The position numbers were made by a program, and so were the translations under genes. This document shows positions 42,328-51,144 of a stretch of DNA of 53,310 nucleotides, in pieces. Origin of the DNA: a candidate division Zixibacteria bacterium SM23_81 (GTDB lineage Bacteria > SM23-81); the NCBI GenBank assembly GCA_001304015.1, contig LJUY01000014.1, positions 1 to 53,310 of the forward strand. The letters are read 5' to 3'. The notes beneath the pieces were generated by a model. That model had not been told where the DNA came from. It did not search any database and saw nothing but the letters and a program-made list of their open reading frames with translations. Every line of letters begins with the position of its first letter. Within the stretch, counting starts at the first letter, position 1.

Positions 42328-44070
42328 ATGAAGATTTTGGGAATCGCCGATGGCATGACCGGTGGCACCGCTCTCGTCGAAAATGGCAAAGTGGTCTACG
42401 CCATCCATGAAGAACGTTTGATGAGAGCTAAAATGGCCACGGGTTTTCCCCGGCGGGCCATCACTCAGATCCTCCAGGATACCAATACCGCACCTGAGGA
42501 AGTAGACGCCGTGGCCGTGGCCACTATCCACGAGTATTTCGTGGAGGAGGCCGAAGGCTACGATGGGTGGCTACGAAAAGACCAGGGTCCGATAAAGGAG
42601 GCGATGCTGAGCATCTCCGGGATGATCCCGCGGTATTTTGGGGCTCGGCCTTTCATGAAGCGCTCTTACTACAATTTCAAATCCTTTTTGGCCAAGGGGA
42701 GGCGCAAGGCAATTCCGGAGCTGCTGAGACGAGACTGGGGGTTACAATGCCCCGTTCACTTCATCGATCATCACTTCGCCCACGCTTGCTCGGCCTATTA
42801 TACCGGTGGACTGGACAGGGCGACCATCATCACCATGGACGGTGCTGGAGATCACTGTTGCTCTCATGTATACTTGGCCGAGGATGGGAAATTCAGCAAG
42901 TTCTGCAGCCTGGATAGCTTTGATTCCATCGGCAATTACTATGCCTATGTGACCCACCTGTGTGGTTTTAAAGCTCAGAAACACGAGGGCAAGATCACTG
43001 GGCTGGCCGCCTATGGGCAACCTCATTATGCCGACATCATCAAGAGATTTATTAACTTTCAGAACGGCAAAATCACCAACAGCGGCCAGGTCTTCTATTG
43101 GTCGGCCGTTAAGGCCATGCTGCGAGCCCTGCCAAATCCGTACAGCAAACAGGATCTGGCCAGCAGCATTCAGCAAGTTCTTGAAGATGTGGGAGGTGCT
43201 TACGCTCGATACTGGGTGGAAAGGACCGGATGTGGCGATGTGGCCCTGGCTGGTGGGGTATACGCAAATGTCAAGCTGAACCAACGGATCCACGAGCTGG
43301 ACAACGTGAATTCCGTCTTCATTCACCCGGGCATGGGAGATGAGGGTTTGGCTGTGGGAGCCGCTTTGGCCTTAGCAGCGGACAAGAACGGGAACTCTCA
43401 GGAGAAATTACGCCCCGCAAAGTTGCGCGATGTCTATTTCGGGCCTACCTATTGCGAGAAGGAGATTGAAGAGGAGATCCGACGCGAGGGACTACAAGCG
43501 GAATATCTTCGCGGGATCGAGGAGAGGATTGCCCAGCTTCTGGCCAAAGGCCACGTGGTGGCTCGTTTCGATGGCAGGATGGAATATGGCCCCCGGGCCT
43601 TGGGAAACAGGTCTATTCTCTATCAGCCCACGGATCCCTCGGTGAACGACTGGCTGAACAAAAGGCTCCAGAGGACTGAGTTCATGCCCTTTGCTCCGGT
43701 GACCCTGGTGGAGTATGCCAACCAGTGCTATGTGAATATGGACGGCGGGAGATATCCCGCAGAGTTTATGACCATCACATTCGATTGCACCGATTGGATG
43801 AAAAAGCATTGCCCAGCAGTGGTCCATGTGGATGGGACGGCCCGGCCACAGACCATCGATAAGGCCACCAATCCCAGCTACTACAAGATCGTCGATGAGT
43901 ACCGTAAGATCACCGGTCTGCCCACCATCATCAATACTAGCTTTAACATCCACGAGGAGCCCATCGTCTGTACACCGGCCGATGCCATCCGAGCTTTTAA
44001 GATCGGACATCTGGATTACTTGGCCATGGGAAATTTCCTCATCGCCAGCAAGGATAATGTCCGCCGATGA
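42328..44070 (+). CDS. Carbamoyltransferase (NodU/CmcH family)
   Basis: A 580-residue O-carbamoyltransferase, which moves the carbamoyl group of carbamoyl phosphate to a hydroxyl of a sugar or antibiotic through carbamoyladenylate. N-terminal Kae1-like part: MKILGIADG, HHFAHACSAYY (metal histidines), TMDGAGDH, GKITGLAAYG and AGGVYANVKLNQRI. C-terminal part: DGRMEYGPRALGNRSIL, F.PFAPVTL and LPTIINTSFN.HEEPIV. Length is normal. GAGGAAAAAAG precedes the ATG. It implies a carbamoylated sugar in the polymer or a linked glycolipid. Confidence 0.92.
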   Translation: MKILGIADGMTGGTALVENGKVVYAIHEERLMRAKMATGFPRRAITQILQDTNTAPEEVDAVAVATIHEYFVEEAEGYDGWLRKDQGPIKEAMLSISGMIPRYFGARPFMKRSYYNFKSFLAKGRRKAIPELLRRDWGLQCPVHFIDHHFAHACSAYYTGGLDRATIITMDGAGDHCCSHVYLAEDGKFSKFCSLDSFDSIGNYYAYVTHLCGFKAQKHEGKITGLAAYGQPHYADIIKRFINFQNGKITNSGQVFYWSAVKAMLRALPNPYSKQDLASSIQQVLEDVGGAYARYWVERTGCGDVALAGGVYANVKLNQRIHELDNVNSVFIHPGMGDEGLAVGAALALAADKNGNSQEKLRPAKLRDVYFGPTYCEKEIEEEIRREGLQAEYLRGIEERIAQLLAKGHVVARFDGRMEYGPRALGNRSILYQPTDPSVNDWLNKRLQRTEFMPFAPVTLVEYANQCYVNMDGGRYPAEFMTITFDCTDWMKKHCPAVVHVDGTARPQTIDKATNPSYYKIVDEYRKITGLPTIINTSFNIHEEPIVCTPADAIRAFKIGHLDYLAMGNFLIASKDNVRR

Positions 44071-44248
44071 TTTTTCGATCATCACCATGGAGTTAGGAGA
44101 GCCGTGAGGGCGGATTTCCGCCAGATAACGATATCAGTGAGACGGCACGTCCTTGACCTTTGAGTTCCTTGTCGGGAGCGGAGCTTTCTGGGCTGCTTCT
44201 GGGCGTAAGGAAGGTCATGACGGGGCTTGCACTTTGCGCTGAGAAACG

Positions 44249-45019
44249 ATGAACAAAATTAAACAGGTTCAGAAATATTGGGATGAATATACCACCGAAA
44301 TACAAACTCAATTTACAAGCAAGGAATTAGGATCCAGGGAGTATTTTCAAGAAATTAAGATCCATCATGATAAGGCCTATGCCCTTAGCAATCAGATATT
44401 AGACATCCCCAACCTGACAGGCAAATCGGTCCTGGAAGTTGGGTGTGGGATAGGATTGGATGCATTAGAATACGCCAAACATGGAGCTCGTGTAACAGCT
44501 ATTGATCTCTCTCCAATTTGTATAAATCTTGCCAAAAGGTATTTTTCATATAACAATTTGAACGGAGTTCTAAGAATTGGTAATGCTGAACAACTGCCTT
44601 ATGAGGACAATGAATTTGATGTGGTCGTAGCGAGGCAAATTCTTATGTTCACGCCGGACCCTCAAAAGGCGGTTGATGAAATGCTCCGAGTTCTCAAGCC
44701 CGGTGGGGAGGCCGTTGCCCTGTTGCATAATAGGCACTCCTGGTATGCTCTATTGGGAAAAGTAACCGGGACGAATTTGGTAGCCCAAGCCAAGGATCCA
44801 CCTGTGAATACACTTCATTCGATAAAGGAAGCAAATCAGATGTTTCAAAAATTCTCAGTGGTGAAAATAATATTAGACAAGTTTCCTTCTAAAACCAAAA
44901 GGCGTACAGGCGTTTTAGCACGATTGTACAATCTCGCGTTTATTCCTGTCACGAAAATCATTCCCACAAGGATCATAAAACCTTTCGGGTGGTATATCAT
45001 TATCAAGGCTATAAAATAA
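44249..45019 (+). CDS. Class I SAM-dependent methyltransferase
   Basis: A 256-residue Methyltransf_11-type protein. Motif I VLEVGCGIGLDALEYAKHGA (about 70-90), acidic AIDLSP, motif II NAEQLPYEDNEFDVVVARQILMF, then EMLRVLKPGGEAV. The C-terminal 60 residues are basic and end in a hydrophobic stretch, possibly membrane-associated. The DNA here is clearly more AT-rich than the upstream EPS genes (a 60-base sample near 44300 is 38% GC), and this gene is the first of that section. The ribosome site is weak. Confidence 0.85.
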   Translation: MNKIKQVQKYWDEYTTEIQTQFTSKELGSREYFQEIKIHHDKAYALSNQILDIPNLTGKSVLEVGCGIGLDALEYAKHGARVTAIDLSPICINLAKRYFSYNNLNGVLRIGNAEQLPYEDNEFDVVVARQILMFTPDPQKAVDEMLRVLKPGGEAVALLHNRHSWYALLGKVTGTNLVAQAKDPPVNTLHSIKEANQMFQKFSVVKIILDKFPSKTKRRTGVLARLYNLAFIPVTKIIPTRIIKPFGWYIIIKAIK

Positions 45020-45064
45020 CTACAACTGGTACCTCACAGCACTCCTGCAGGAGAGGGAAAGACG

Positions 45065-45838
45065 GTGGAACGGGAAATAAAAGAACATACCTTTATGACT
45101 CGGAAAAGGCTTTTTAGCCAGGATACATCTGCTATACAAAAATACCAGGAGTTAGTCGTAGGACAGAAGGGATTATTCAAGCTTTTTAAATATGAATTTA
45201 TCTTCTTGCTGTCAAGTTGGATTCCGGGAGCCCTGGGGCTCTTTCTGAGGAGCAAGCTTTATCCATTACTGTTGGGAAGGGTAGGGAAGGGGGTAATTTT
45301 CGGGCGAAATGTTGTCCTCAGATATCCTCATAAAATATTTCTGGGAAATAACGTTATCATTGACGATAACTGCCTCATAGATGCCAAGGGGCGCGACAAC
45401 CATGGGGTTGTGATTGGCGACAATGTTTTCGTTGGAAGGAATACCATTTTGCTATGTACGGATGGAGATATTTTTATTGAGGATAATGTGTCCATAGGAT
45501 TCAATAGCGAAGTGATGTCGGCCAACTACGTGAAGCTTGGGAAAAATGTGCTCATATCCTCTTACTGCTTTTTAAATGCCGCAACCCATGATTTTCAAAG
45601 AACGGATATCGCCGTCTCACAGCAGGCAAGCATAGGAAGAAAGATAGTTTTAGAAGAGAACGTCTGGTTAGCTGCGAATGTCACGGTACTCGATGGGATC
45701 ACTGTGGGGAAGGATGCTATTGTGGGCGCGGGTGCCGTCGTGACCAAGGACCTTCCCCCACTCTCAATAGCTGTTGGCATGCCCGCAAAGGTTATCAGGA
45801 GCAGGAAGTCTGAAGGGGATGAAATTGAAGCTATTTGA
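45065..45838 (+). CDS. Left-handed beta-helix acyltransferase
   Basis: A 257-residue hexapeptide-repeat acyltransferase of the WbbJ/LbetaH kind. A helical N-terminus (1-75) is followed by many I/V/L-G-x4 turns (VIFGRNVVLRYPHKIFLGNN, VVIGDNVFVGRNTIL, IFIEDNVSIG, VSIG...), the catalytic-type histidine in AATHDF, and the closing VGAGAVVTKDLPPLSIAVGMPAKVI. It acetylates or otherwise acylates a sugar. GTG start with GGAGAGGGA ahead. Moderately AT-rich. Confidence 0.87.
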   Translation: MEREIKEHTFMTRKRLFSQDTSAIQKYQELVVGQKGLFKLFKYEFIFLLSSWIPGALGLFLRSKLYPLLLGRVGKGVIFGRNVVLRYPHKIFLGNNVIIDDNCLIDAKGRDNHGVVIGDNVFVGRNTILLCTDGDIFIEDNVSIGFNSEVMSANYVKLGKNVLISSYCFLNAATHDFQRTDIAVSQQASIGRKIVLEENVWLAANVTVLDGITVGKDAIVGAGAVVTKDLPPLSIAVGMPAKVIRSRKSEGDEIEAI

Positions 45839-45864
45839 GTAAACTTAGATTGGAGAAAAACTCT

Positions 45865-47382
45865 ATGAAGGTCACGTTTGTCTGCCCCGGAGATGAATTG
45901 CTGGGTATCGGCTATATGAGTGCCGTTCTGAAGCAACACGATATTGAGACCGATCTTGTGTTCGACCCGAGATTGTTGCAGGATAGCATTTTCGGTCGGA
46001 CATTTGTGACCAGATACCTGACCCTGGATAGCGAGTTTCTGGTGAGCAGGATTATAGAAACGGAGCCCGACCTGGTTGCATTTACGGCAACCACCAACAC
46101 CATTCTATGGGCTTTCGAAGTCGCCTCAAAGCTTAAAAAAGCCGCCGAACAAATACCGATTATTTTCGGAGGTCCCCATGTGACCGCCGTACCAGAGCGT
46201 GTCATCCGCAGAGACTTTGTGGACTTCATCTGCGTAGGTCCGGGGGAGTATGCCCTCTTGGAATTGGTACAGTCCCTACAATCCGGCGACGGCTATGACA
46301 TTCCGGGGATCTGGCACAAACGAGGATCACAGGTGAGGCACCATGACCGCATTTATCAAGTTGAAGATCTGGATCAGGTTCCCTTTCCTGATAAGGAGCT
46401 GTTCTACTCTCAGCTTCCATTTTACAAAAATCCCTATGTCATCGTTTCCTCAAGGGGTTGCCCCTTTAACTGCACCTACTGTCTCCAGAGCATGTATCAT
46501 AAGCTGTACCGAAAGTGCGGGGCTAAGCCCTACCAGAGAAGATCGGTAAGCAATGTCATCCAAGAACTGGTCGTGGCCAAAAAGAGATGGGGCATCAAAT
46601 CGGTAAAATTCTTCGATGACCTATTCGCCTATAACAAACGATGGCTGAAAGAGTTTTGCGAGGAGTACAAAAGGAAAATTGACCTGCCTTTTCGCTGCTC
46701 CCTTCACCCCCACGTGGTAGATGCTGAGATCTTGGATCTCCTCAAATACGCTGGAGCCTATACTTTGACTGTGGGGGTCGAGAGCGTCAACGAGAGCATC
46801 CTCAGAGATATCCTCAACAGAAAAGGCTCCTATGAGAGCATGCAGAGAAGCCTGGAGCTGATGAGGAAATCCAAGATGTACTTTTCCGTCGACCACATTT
46901 TCGGATTGCCCGATGAATCGGAGGAGGATCACAAGAAGGCTGCTCTGCTATATACCCATGTGAGGCCCAACAATATTCTTCTCTATTGGCTTGTTTACTA
47001 TCCCAAAACGGAGATCATCAAACACGGATTAGAGCGAAAATTGATTGAGCAAAGCGATATAGAGCTCATCGAAGAGGGCCAGGGGCACATCTCCTACAAA
47101 TACGCCCATCATGAGGGCTATCAAGAAGCCTATCCCTATTATGTGTTGTTTAACCTGATCCCCATCAGGATCATTCCAAAGTTCGTATTTGCCTTCATTC
47201 TCAAGCACAATTTATTGAAAGTTTTCAAATTGCCCATGTTCGTCGTTGCCCTCAAGCAGTTATTTGACAGCCTCGACCCTCGCTCCTCTCGGAACGAGCA
47301 GCTCAACAAGACCCGGCATCTGTTCAAGTATGTCTTGGCCATGAGGAGGCGAAAACCGGTTAAAGGAAAGGGATTAGCATAA
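45865..47382 (+). CDS. B12-binding-domain radical SAM protein
   Basis: A 505-residue cobalamin-binding-type radical SAM enzyme. N-terminal domain (1-145: GIGYMSAVLKQHDIETDL, LVAFTATTNTI, IIFGGPHVTAVPE, ICVGPGEYALLEL), then SSRGCPFNCTYC with C199, C203 and C206, FFDDLFAYN, VGVESVNESI, DHIFGLPDES. The C-terminal part after 400 contains hydrophobic segments and many basic residues. A TTG ten codons upstream overlaps the acyltransferase end, but the ATG at 45865 has TTGGAGA ahead and gives the normal family N-terminus MKVTFVCPG. It shares its plan with the protein at 36592. Confidence 0.86.
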   Translation: MKVTFVCPGDELLGIGYMSAVLKQHDIETDLVFDPRLLQDSIFGRTFVTRYLTLDSEFLVSRIIETEPDLVAFTATTNTILWAFEVASKLKKAAEQIPIIFGGPHVTAVPERVIRRDFVDFICVGPGEYALLELVQSLQSGDGYDIPGIWHKRGSQVRHHDRIYQVEDLDQVPFPDKELFYSQLPFYKNPYVIVSSRGCPFNCTYCLQSMYHKLYRKCGAKPYQRRSVSNVIQELVVAKKRWGIKSVKFFDDLFAYNKRWLKEFCEEYKRKIDLPFRCSLHPHVVDAEILDLLKYAGAYTLTVGVESVNESILRDILNRKGSYESMQRSLELMRKSKMYFSVDHIFGLPDESEEDHKKAALLYTHVRPNNILLYWLVYYPKTEIIKHGLERKLIEQSDIELIEEGQGHISYKYAHHEGYQEAYPYYVLFNLIPIRIIPKFVFAFILKHNLLKVFKLPMFVVALKQLFDSLDPRSSRNEQLNKTRHLFKYVLAMRRRKPVKGKGLA

Positions 47383-47645
47383 AGCTGCAGTATGGCGGCC
47401 TGTTGCTGGTGAGGTCAAACCTCATGCGGAGTTGAGGGAATTCGTCTTCGGAGCAAAGGATAAGGTCTTCATCCGATATTTCTGTCCTGCAATGCAAGAA
47501 CCCCATGTCGTTCTCCAGAAGAAAGACACACCGCCTCAGCAAAGCTCCCATTCACCCTCTCCTTCGCCCTACAGCAACTGTGGTTTACACTGCGTCGGCA
47601 GGAATGCTAAGGGAGATTCACTTATCAGAAATTTTGGGGTGAGGA

Positions 47646-48764
47646 ATGAAAATCCTGAGGAAAGTTAGAGGACAGCTTGCCAATGTCACTTTAATAAAAG
47701 CGACTTCGTTGAAGGGTATCATAAAGCGTTCTTTCCGTTTTCCGATAGATTATTACTTCAAAAAGGGAAGATGCAGTTTTCCAACCAATATCACTATGCA
47801 CATCACATTTAGATGCAATCTAAAATGTGAAATGTGCTTCTTCAAAGATTTAGCCACTCGGAAATACGATGAGTTATCTTTTAGTGAGATACAGCTTTTT
47901 ATCGATCAGATTAAGAGTGAACATCCGGGAATATACCTCACAGGGGGAGAGCCATTTTTAAGAAAAGACCTTTTTGAGATTGTGAAATACATAAAGAGAA
48001 GAGGGCTAAAAGTCGGAATAAATACGAATGGCACTCTGTTGAATCGCGAAAAAATCGAAAAGCTCCTGGCAGTGAAGCCAGATTACATCATATTTTCGAT
48101 AGACGGCCCAGAAGAGATACACGATAACATCAGGGGGGATGGAGTATTTCAAAAGGCAATCACCAATATTCAAAACATCACCACATATGACCAGAAATCG
48201 AGACCGAAGGTTTTCATCAACACGGTGTTTTCTGAAAGCAACGTAAACAGTTTAGATGAAATAATAGGAATTGCAAAAGAAACGAAAGTGGATGCGGTGT
48301 TTTTTCAGCATTTAAGCTTTTTAACCAAGAGAGACATAGCCCATCATAACAAATTTTGTCAAGAAAATTTCAAAAATGAAGAGATTAATACTTACTATTC
48401 TTACGATATTGAAGATGATAACCTGGGAGGGAGAATCTTAGATGCAGCCAAGAGGATGAGAAAGCTGGCTACGGAGGAAGATGTTAAGCTGCTCATAATG
48501 CCAGACTTGAACGAAGAAGAGACATCAAAATGGTACCAAGACGTGTTCAGTTTTACTGGGGCTTGCATATCCCCGTGGAATACCATGTTGATATCACCCT
48601 CGGGGGATGTAACCCCTTGTCCCTTATCGTATTCCATAAAAATGGGAAACGTAAGAGAACAGAGTCCCCAGGAGATTTGGAATAGTGAGAAATTCATTTC
48701 TTTCCGGAGGCTATTGAAGGAAAAAAAGATGTTCCCTGGATGTAACAGATGCTGCAAAAGCTAG
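47646..48764 (+). CDS. Radical SAM/SPASM enzyme
   Basis: A 372-residue radical SAM protein: CNLKCEMC (C57, C61, C64), IYLTGGEPFLRKDLFEI, INTNGTLL, FSIDGPEEIHD, and a SPASM region CISPWNTMLISPSGDVTPCPLSYSIKMGNV, IWNSEKF, CNRCCKS. It resembles the MoaA/PqqE/SkfB-like superfamily members found near glycan loci. GGTGAGGA precedes the ATG. Its DNA is strongly AT-rich and Lys/Ile/Asn-biased compared with the radical SAM genes at 13-38 kb, which supports separate acquisition. A 263-base non-coding gap lies before it. Confidence 0.87.
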   Translation: MKILRKVRGQLANVTLIKATSLKGIIKRSFRFPIDYYFKKGRCSFPTNITMHITFRCNLKCEMCFFKDLATRKYDELSFSEIQLFIDQIKSEHPGIYLTGGEPFLRKDLFEIVKYIKRRGLKVGINTNGTLLNREKIEKLLAVKPDYIIFSIDGPEEIHDNIRGDGVFQKAITNIQNITTYDQKSRPKVFINTVFSESNVNSLDEIIGIAKETKVDAVFFQHLSFLTKRDIAHHNKFCQENFKNEEINTYYSYDIEDDNLGGRILDAAKRMRKLATEEDVKLLIMPDLNEEETSKWYQDVFSFTGACISPWNTMLISPSGDVTPCPLSYSIKMGNVREQSPQEIWNSEKFISFRRLLKEKKMFPGCNRCCKS

Positions 48765-48845
48765 AGGAATGCCAGGAGAAAAACGGTAGAAAGTCCCCAA
48801 ATCTTATAGAAGAAAAGCGATGTCATAGTTTTCAGCGAGACTTAT

Positions 48846-49850
48846 ATGCGCAATCTTAGCAAATACTTAAGAATAGTTTTCAGCGTAATTTTAATCTATG
48901 TTATTTTAACAAAGGTGAATTTGGGTGAAGTTATTGCGCTCTTTCATCAAATTACACTGCATTACTTAGTCCCTATTTTGCTCTTCTTTGTGTTTGAAAA
49001 GGTGGTTGAGGCCTATAAATGGAATTTGCTCTTAAGAGCAAAGCATATATATATTCCTTTCATGGAGATGTTTAAAATAACCTATATCGGCTCTTTTTTG
49101 GGTTTTGCTCTGCCATCGGCCATTAGCGTCGATCTTATCAGGGGATACGGATTGTACAAACACTTATCGGGCAGGGAAGAATCAATATCTTCAGTGATAG
49201 TGGATAGGGTCCTGTCTCTTAGCGTGTTAACGACTCTGGCCATTGTCAGTATTATTTTATCCTCAATTTATACTACCATAGATAAAGACATAATACGATC
49301 CATTCTTCTACTATTAGGAGTGTTTTTAATCCTATGGATACTATTGGTTGTCGTAGCCCTTGTGAAGCAAAACACTATCTGGGAGATAATTGAAAATCGA
49401 TTTAGGAAACTTAAAACTAACGTCATATGGATAAAGGTGAAGAAACTACATCGCTCTCTTCAAGAGTACAAGGTTCATCAATTAACTCTGCTTAAGGTCG
49501 GTGCTCTATCTGTTGCCATTAACGTCAGCCGCATTTTGCTCTTCTATTTGGTCTCCTTATGCTTGAGTTTGAAAATACCTTTGGTTTACTTTTTAGTTTT
49601 CATTCCGGCGATCCAATTAATTACCAGATTGCCGATCTCTATTGGCGGGATAGGAGTGCGAGAAGGCGGCTTTGTGTATTTTTTCTCCAAAGTGGGATTT
49701 CCCTATTCACAGACCTTTGCAATACCGTTCTTAGTGTCGATTCTCGTCATTTTGTCTATCCTTCCAGGGGGAATTATATACGCCACAGCGGGTTTTTCAT
49801 CTCACAGAGATCAAGTCTCTCATCCAGCACAAGACGGAGTCCCCAAATAA
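48846..49850 (+). CDS. Flippase-like membrane protein (LPG synthase TM / UPF0104)
   Basis: A 334-residue polytopic membrane protein of the same family as the one at 12419-13369. Signatures: a first helix with ILIYVILTKVNLGEV, EAYKWNLLL, SFLGFALPSAISVDLIRGYGLY, VDRVLSLSVL, and RLPISIGGIGVREGGFVYFF near the C-terminus. About eight hydrophobic segments. Very AT-rich (33% GC in a 60-base sample near 48930), so not a recent duplicate of the other copy. Probably acts on a lipid-linked intermediate of this locus. Confidence 0.85.
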   Translation: MRNLSKYLRIVFSVILIYVILTKVNLGEVIALFHQITLHYLVPILLFFVFEKVVEAYKWNLLLRAKHIYIPFMEMFKITYIGSFLGFALPSAISVDLIRGYGLYKHLSGREESISSVIVDRVLSLSVLTTLAIVSIILSSIYTTIDKDIIRSILLLLGVFLILWILLVVVALVKQNTIWEIIENRFRKLKTNVIWIKVKKLHRSLQEYKVHQLTLLKVGALSVAINVSRILLFYLVSLCLSLKIPLVYFLVFIPAIQLITRLPISIGGIGVREGGFVYFFSKVGFPYSQTFAIPFLVSILVILSILPGGIIYATAGFSSHRDQVSHPAQDGVPK

Positions 49851-49880
49851 ACTTCTCCGCGTCTCTTGAAAAGTGATATA

Positions 49881-51053
49881 ATGAGCGTCCTAGAGAGCAA
49901 ATTCAGAGCTGCTCAAGATGAAATCCGGAACTTCATGAAGTGCTATCCTGATTTTGTCATCAAGTCACGGGTCGCGGCTCTTAAAGGGGAAATACCAGTA
50001 TTTGCCTTTCATTCCATCGATCCCGTTGTCTTTCAAAAACAGTTGGACTACCTTGAAGAAAACGGTTACAGAACTTTGTCCATCGAAGAGTATCTTCTGG
50101 GTCTGGGCGGCGAGAAGAGAAGCTCTTCTGAAAGCGTTCTATTGACCATAGACGATGGTCGACAGAGCGTTTGGAAACATGCCTTTCCTCTTCTGAAAAA
50201 ATATGGGATGAAGGCAGTTGTGTTTGTTCTCCCTGGGCATACCAAGGCGGAGAACTCGCCAACTCATTTTGAAGCGCAATGCTCCGCTGTGCAAAAAAGA
50301 GATGAGCAGGAACCTCTCTTGAGCTGGGAGCAATTGAGGACTATGCATTCCAGCGGATTGGTTGATATACAATCTCATACGTTATATCACCATCTTATCT
50401 ATGTCAGTCCAAAGATTACAGGAGTCTATGTCTCAAGCACTCGTGGTCCCTTTTATACTCTTCCCGTCCCGAAGGAATTCGAGGGCAGCATCGATCTTGA
50501 TACGTGGGATATGCTGTGGGGTATGCCTATTTATGAGTTTCGGCCATTGATGACAGGGCAACCGAGATATCTTGACGATCCATCATGTCGAAAGGCCTGC
50601 CGGAGCCATTACGAAGAATATCTCCAAGGCAAAAAAGGCGCTGTGGTCAAAAAAGATATGGCCGCATTTCTGCGAAAATACGTGAGCAAGTATGGAATTG
50701 GGGGGCGGGTCACGACCCTTCAAGAGGTGCGCAGTGAAATGACCGAGAGTTTAAGTAGGTCTAGAGAGCTTATCGAAGAACATCTTCCAGGTCATCGTGT
50801 CATGGCTGTCTGCTGGCCCCATGGGGCCTTTTGTGATCAGGCCATTGATTTCGCCAAGGAAGCGGGCTATCAGGCCTGCTTGTGCGGGACTCTCCCGGGA
50901 AGGAAAAGCAACCGGGTGGGTGACAATCCTTTTTTGACGGTGCGCCTGAAGAACGACTACATCTTCCGCCTGCCCGGCGAGGGCAGGCGGAGTCTGGGCT
51001 CAATTATGGCTAAAAAGATGGGCCGAAGGCTCCGGGGAGAAACAGGATATTGA
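49881..51053 (+). CDS. Polysaccharide deacetylase-like protein
   Basis: A 390-residue NodB-fold protein with an insertion. A short N-terminal helical region is followed by IPVFAFHSIDPVVFQKQLDYLEENGYRTLSIEEYL, VLLTIDDGRQSVW (catalytic/metal Asp pair), KAVVFVLPGHT, and VDIQSHTLYHH with metal histidines. A long insert (about 185-270) precedes AVCWPHGAFCDQAIDFAKEAGY. This is the layout of extracellular or lipid-linked glycan deacetylases of the PgaB-like branch, but no signal peptide is visible. The ATG at 49881 is taken; a TTG five codons earlier is possible. Confidence 0.82.
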   Translation: MSVLESKFRAAQDEIRNFMKCYPDFVIKSRVAALKGEIPVFAFHSIDPVVFQKQLDYLEENGYRTLSIEEYLLGLGGEKRSSSESVLLTIDDGRQSVWKHAFPLLKKYGMKAVVFVLPGHTKAENSPTHFEAQCSAVQKRDEQEPLLSWEQLRTMHSSGLVDIQSHTLYHHLIYVSPKITGVYVSSTRGPFYTLPVPKEFEGSIDLDTWDMLWGMPIYEFRPLMTGQPRYLDDPSCRKACRSHYEEYLQGKKGAVVKKDMAAFLRKYVSKYGIGGRVTTLQEVRSEMTESLSRSRELIEEHLPGHRVMAVCWPHGAFCDQAIDFAKEAGYQACLCGTLPGRKSNRVGDNPFLTVRLKNDYIFRLPGEGRRSLGSIMAKKMGRRLRGETGY

Positions 51054-51144
51054 GGGTCGAGCCCAAAGAACTGCTAAATTCTCAAAGCGGACAGGATTTT
51101 TAGTGGCTATCAGAGAATTTATCTGCTCCTAGGATGAAAAGTTT

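Noticed and set aside
44040-44115. Hairpins GATGAT/ATCATC and GGCGG/CCGCC after the carbamoyltransferase gene
   Set aside because: Neither is followed by a T-tract, so a terminator cannot be supported.
44222-44238. GG-N10-GC spacing just before the methyltransferase gene
   Set aside because: The -24 half is GGGCTT rather than TGGCA and only the dinucleotide spacing matches, so chance is likely.
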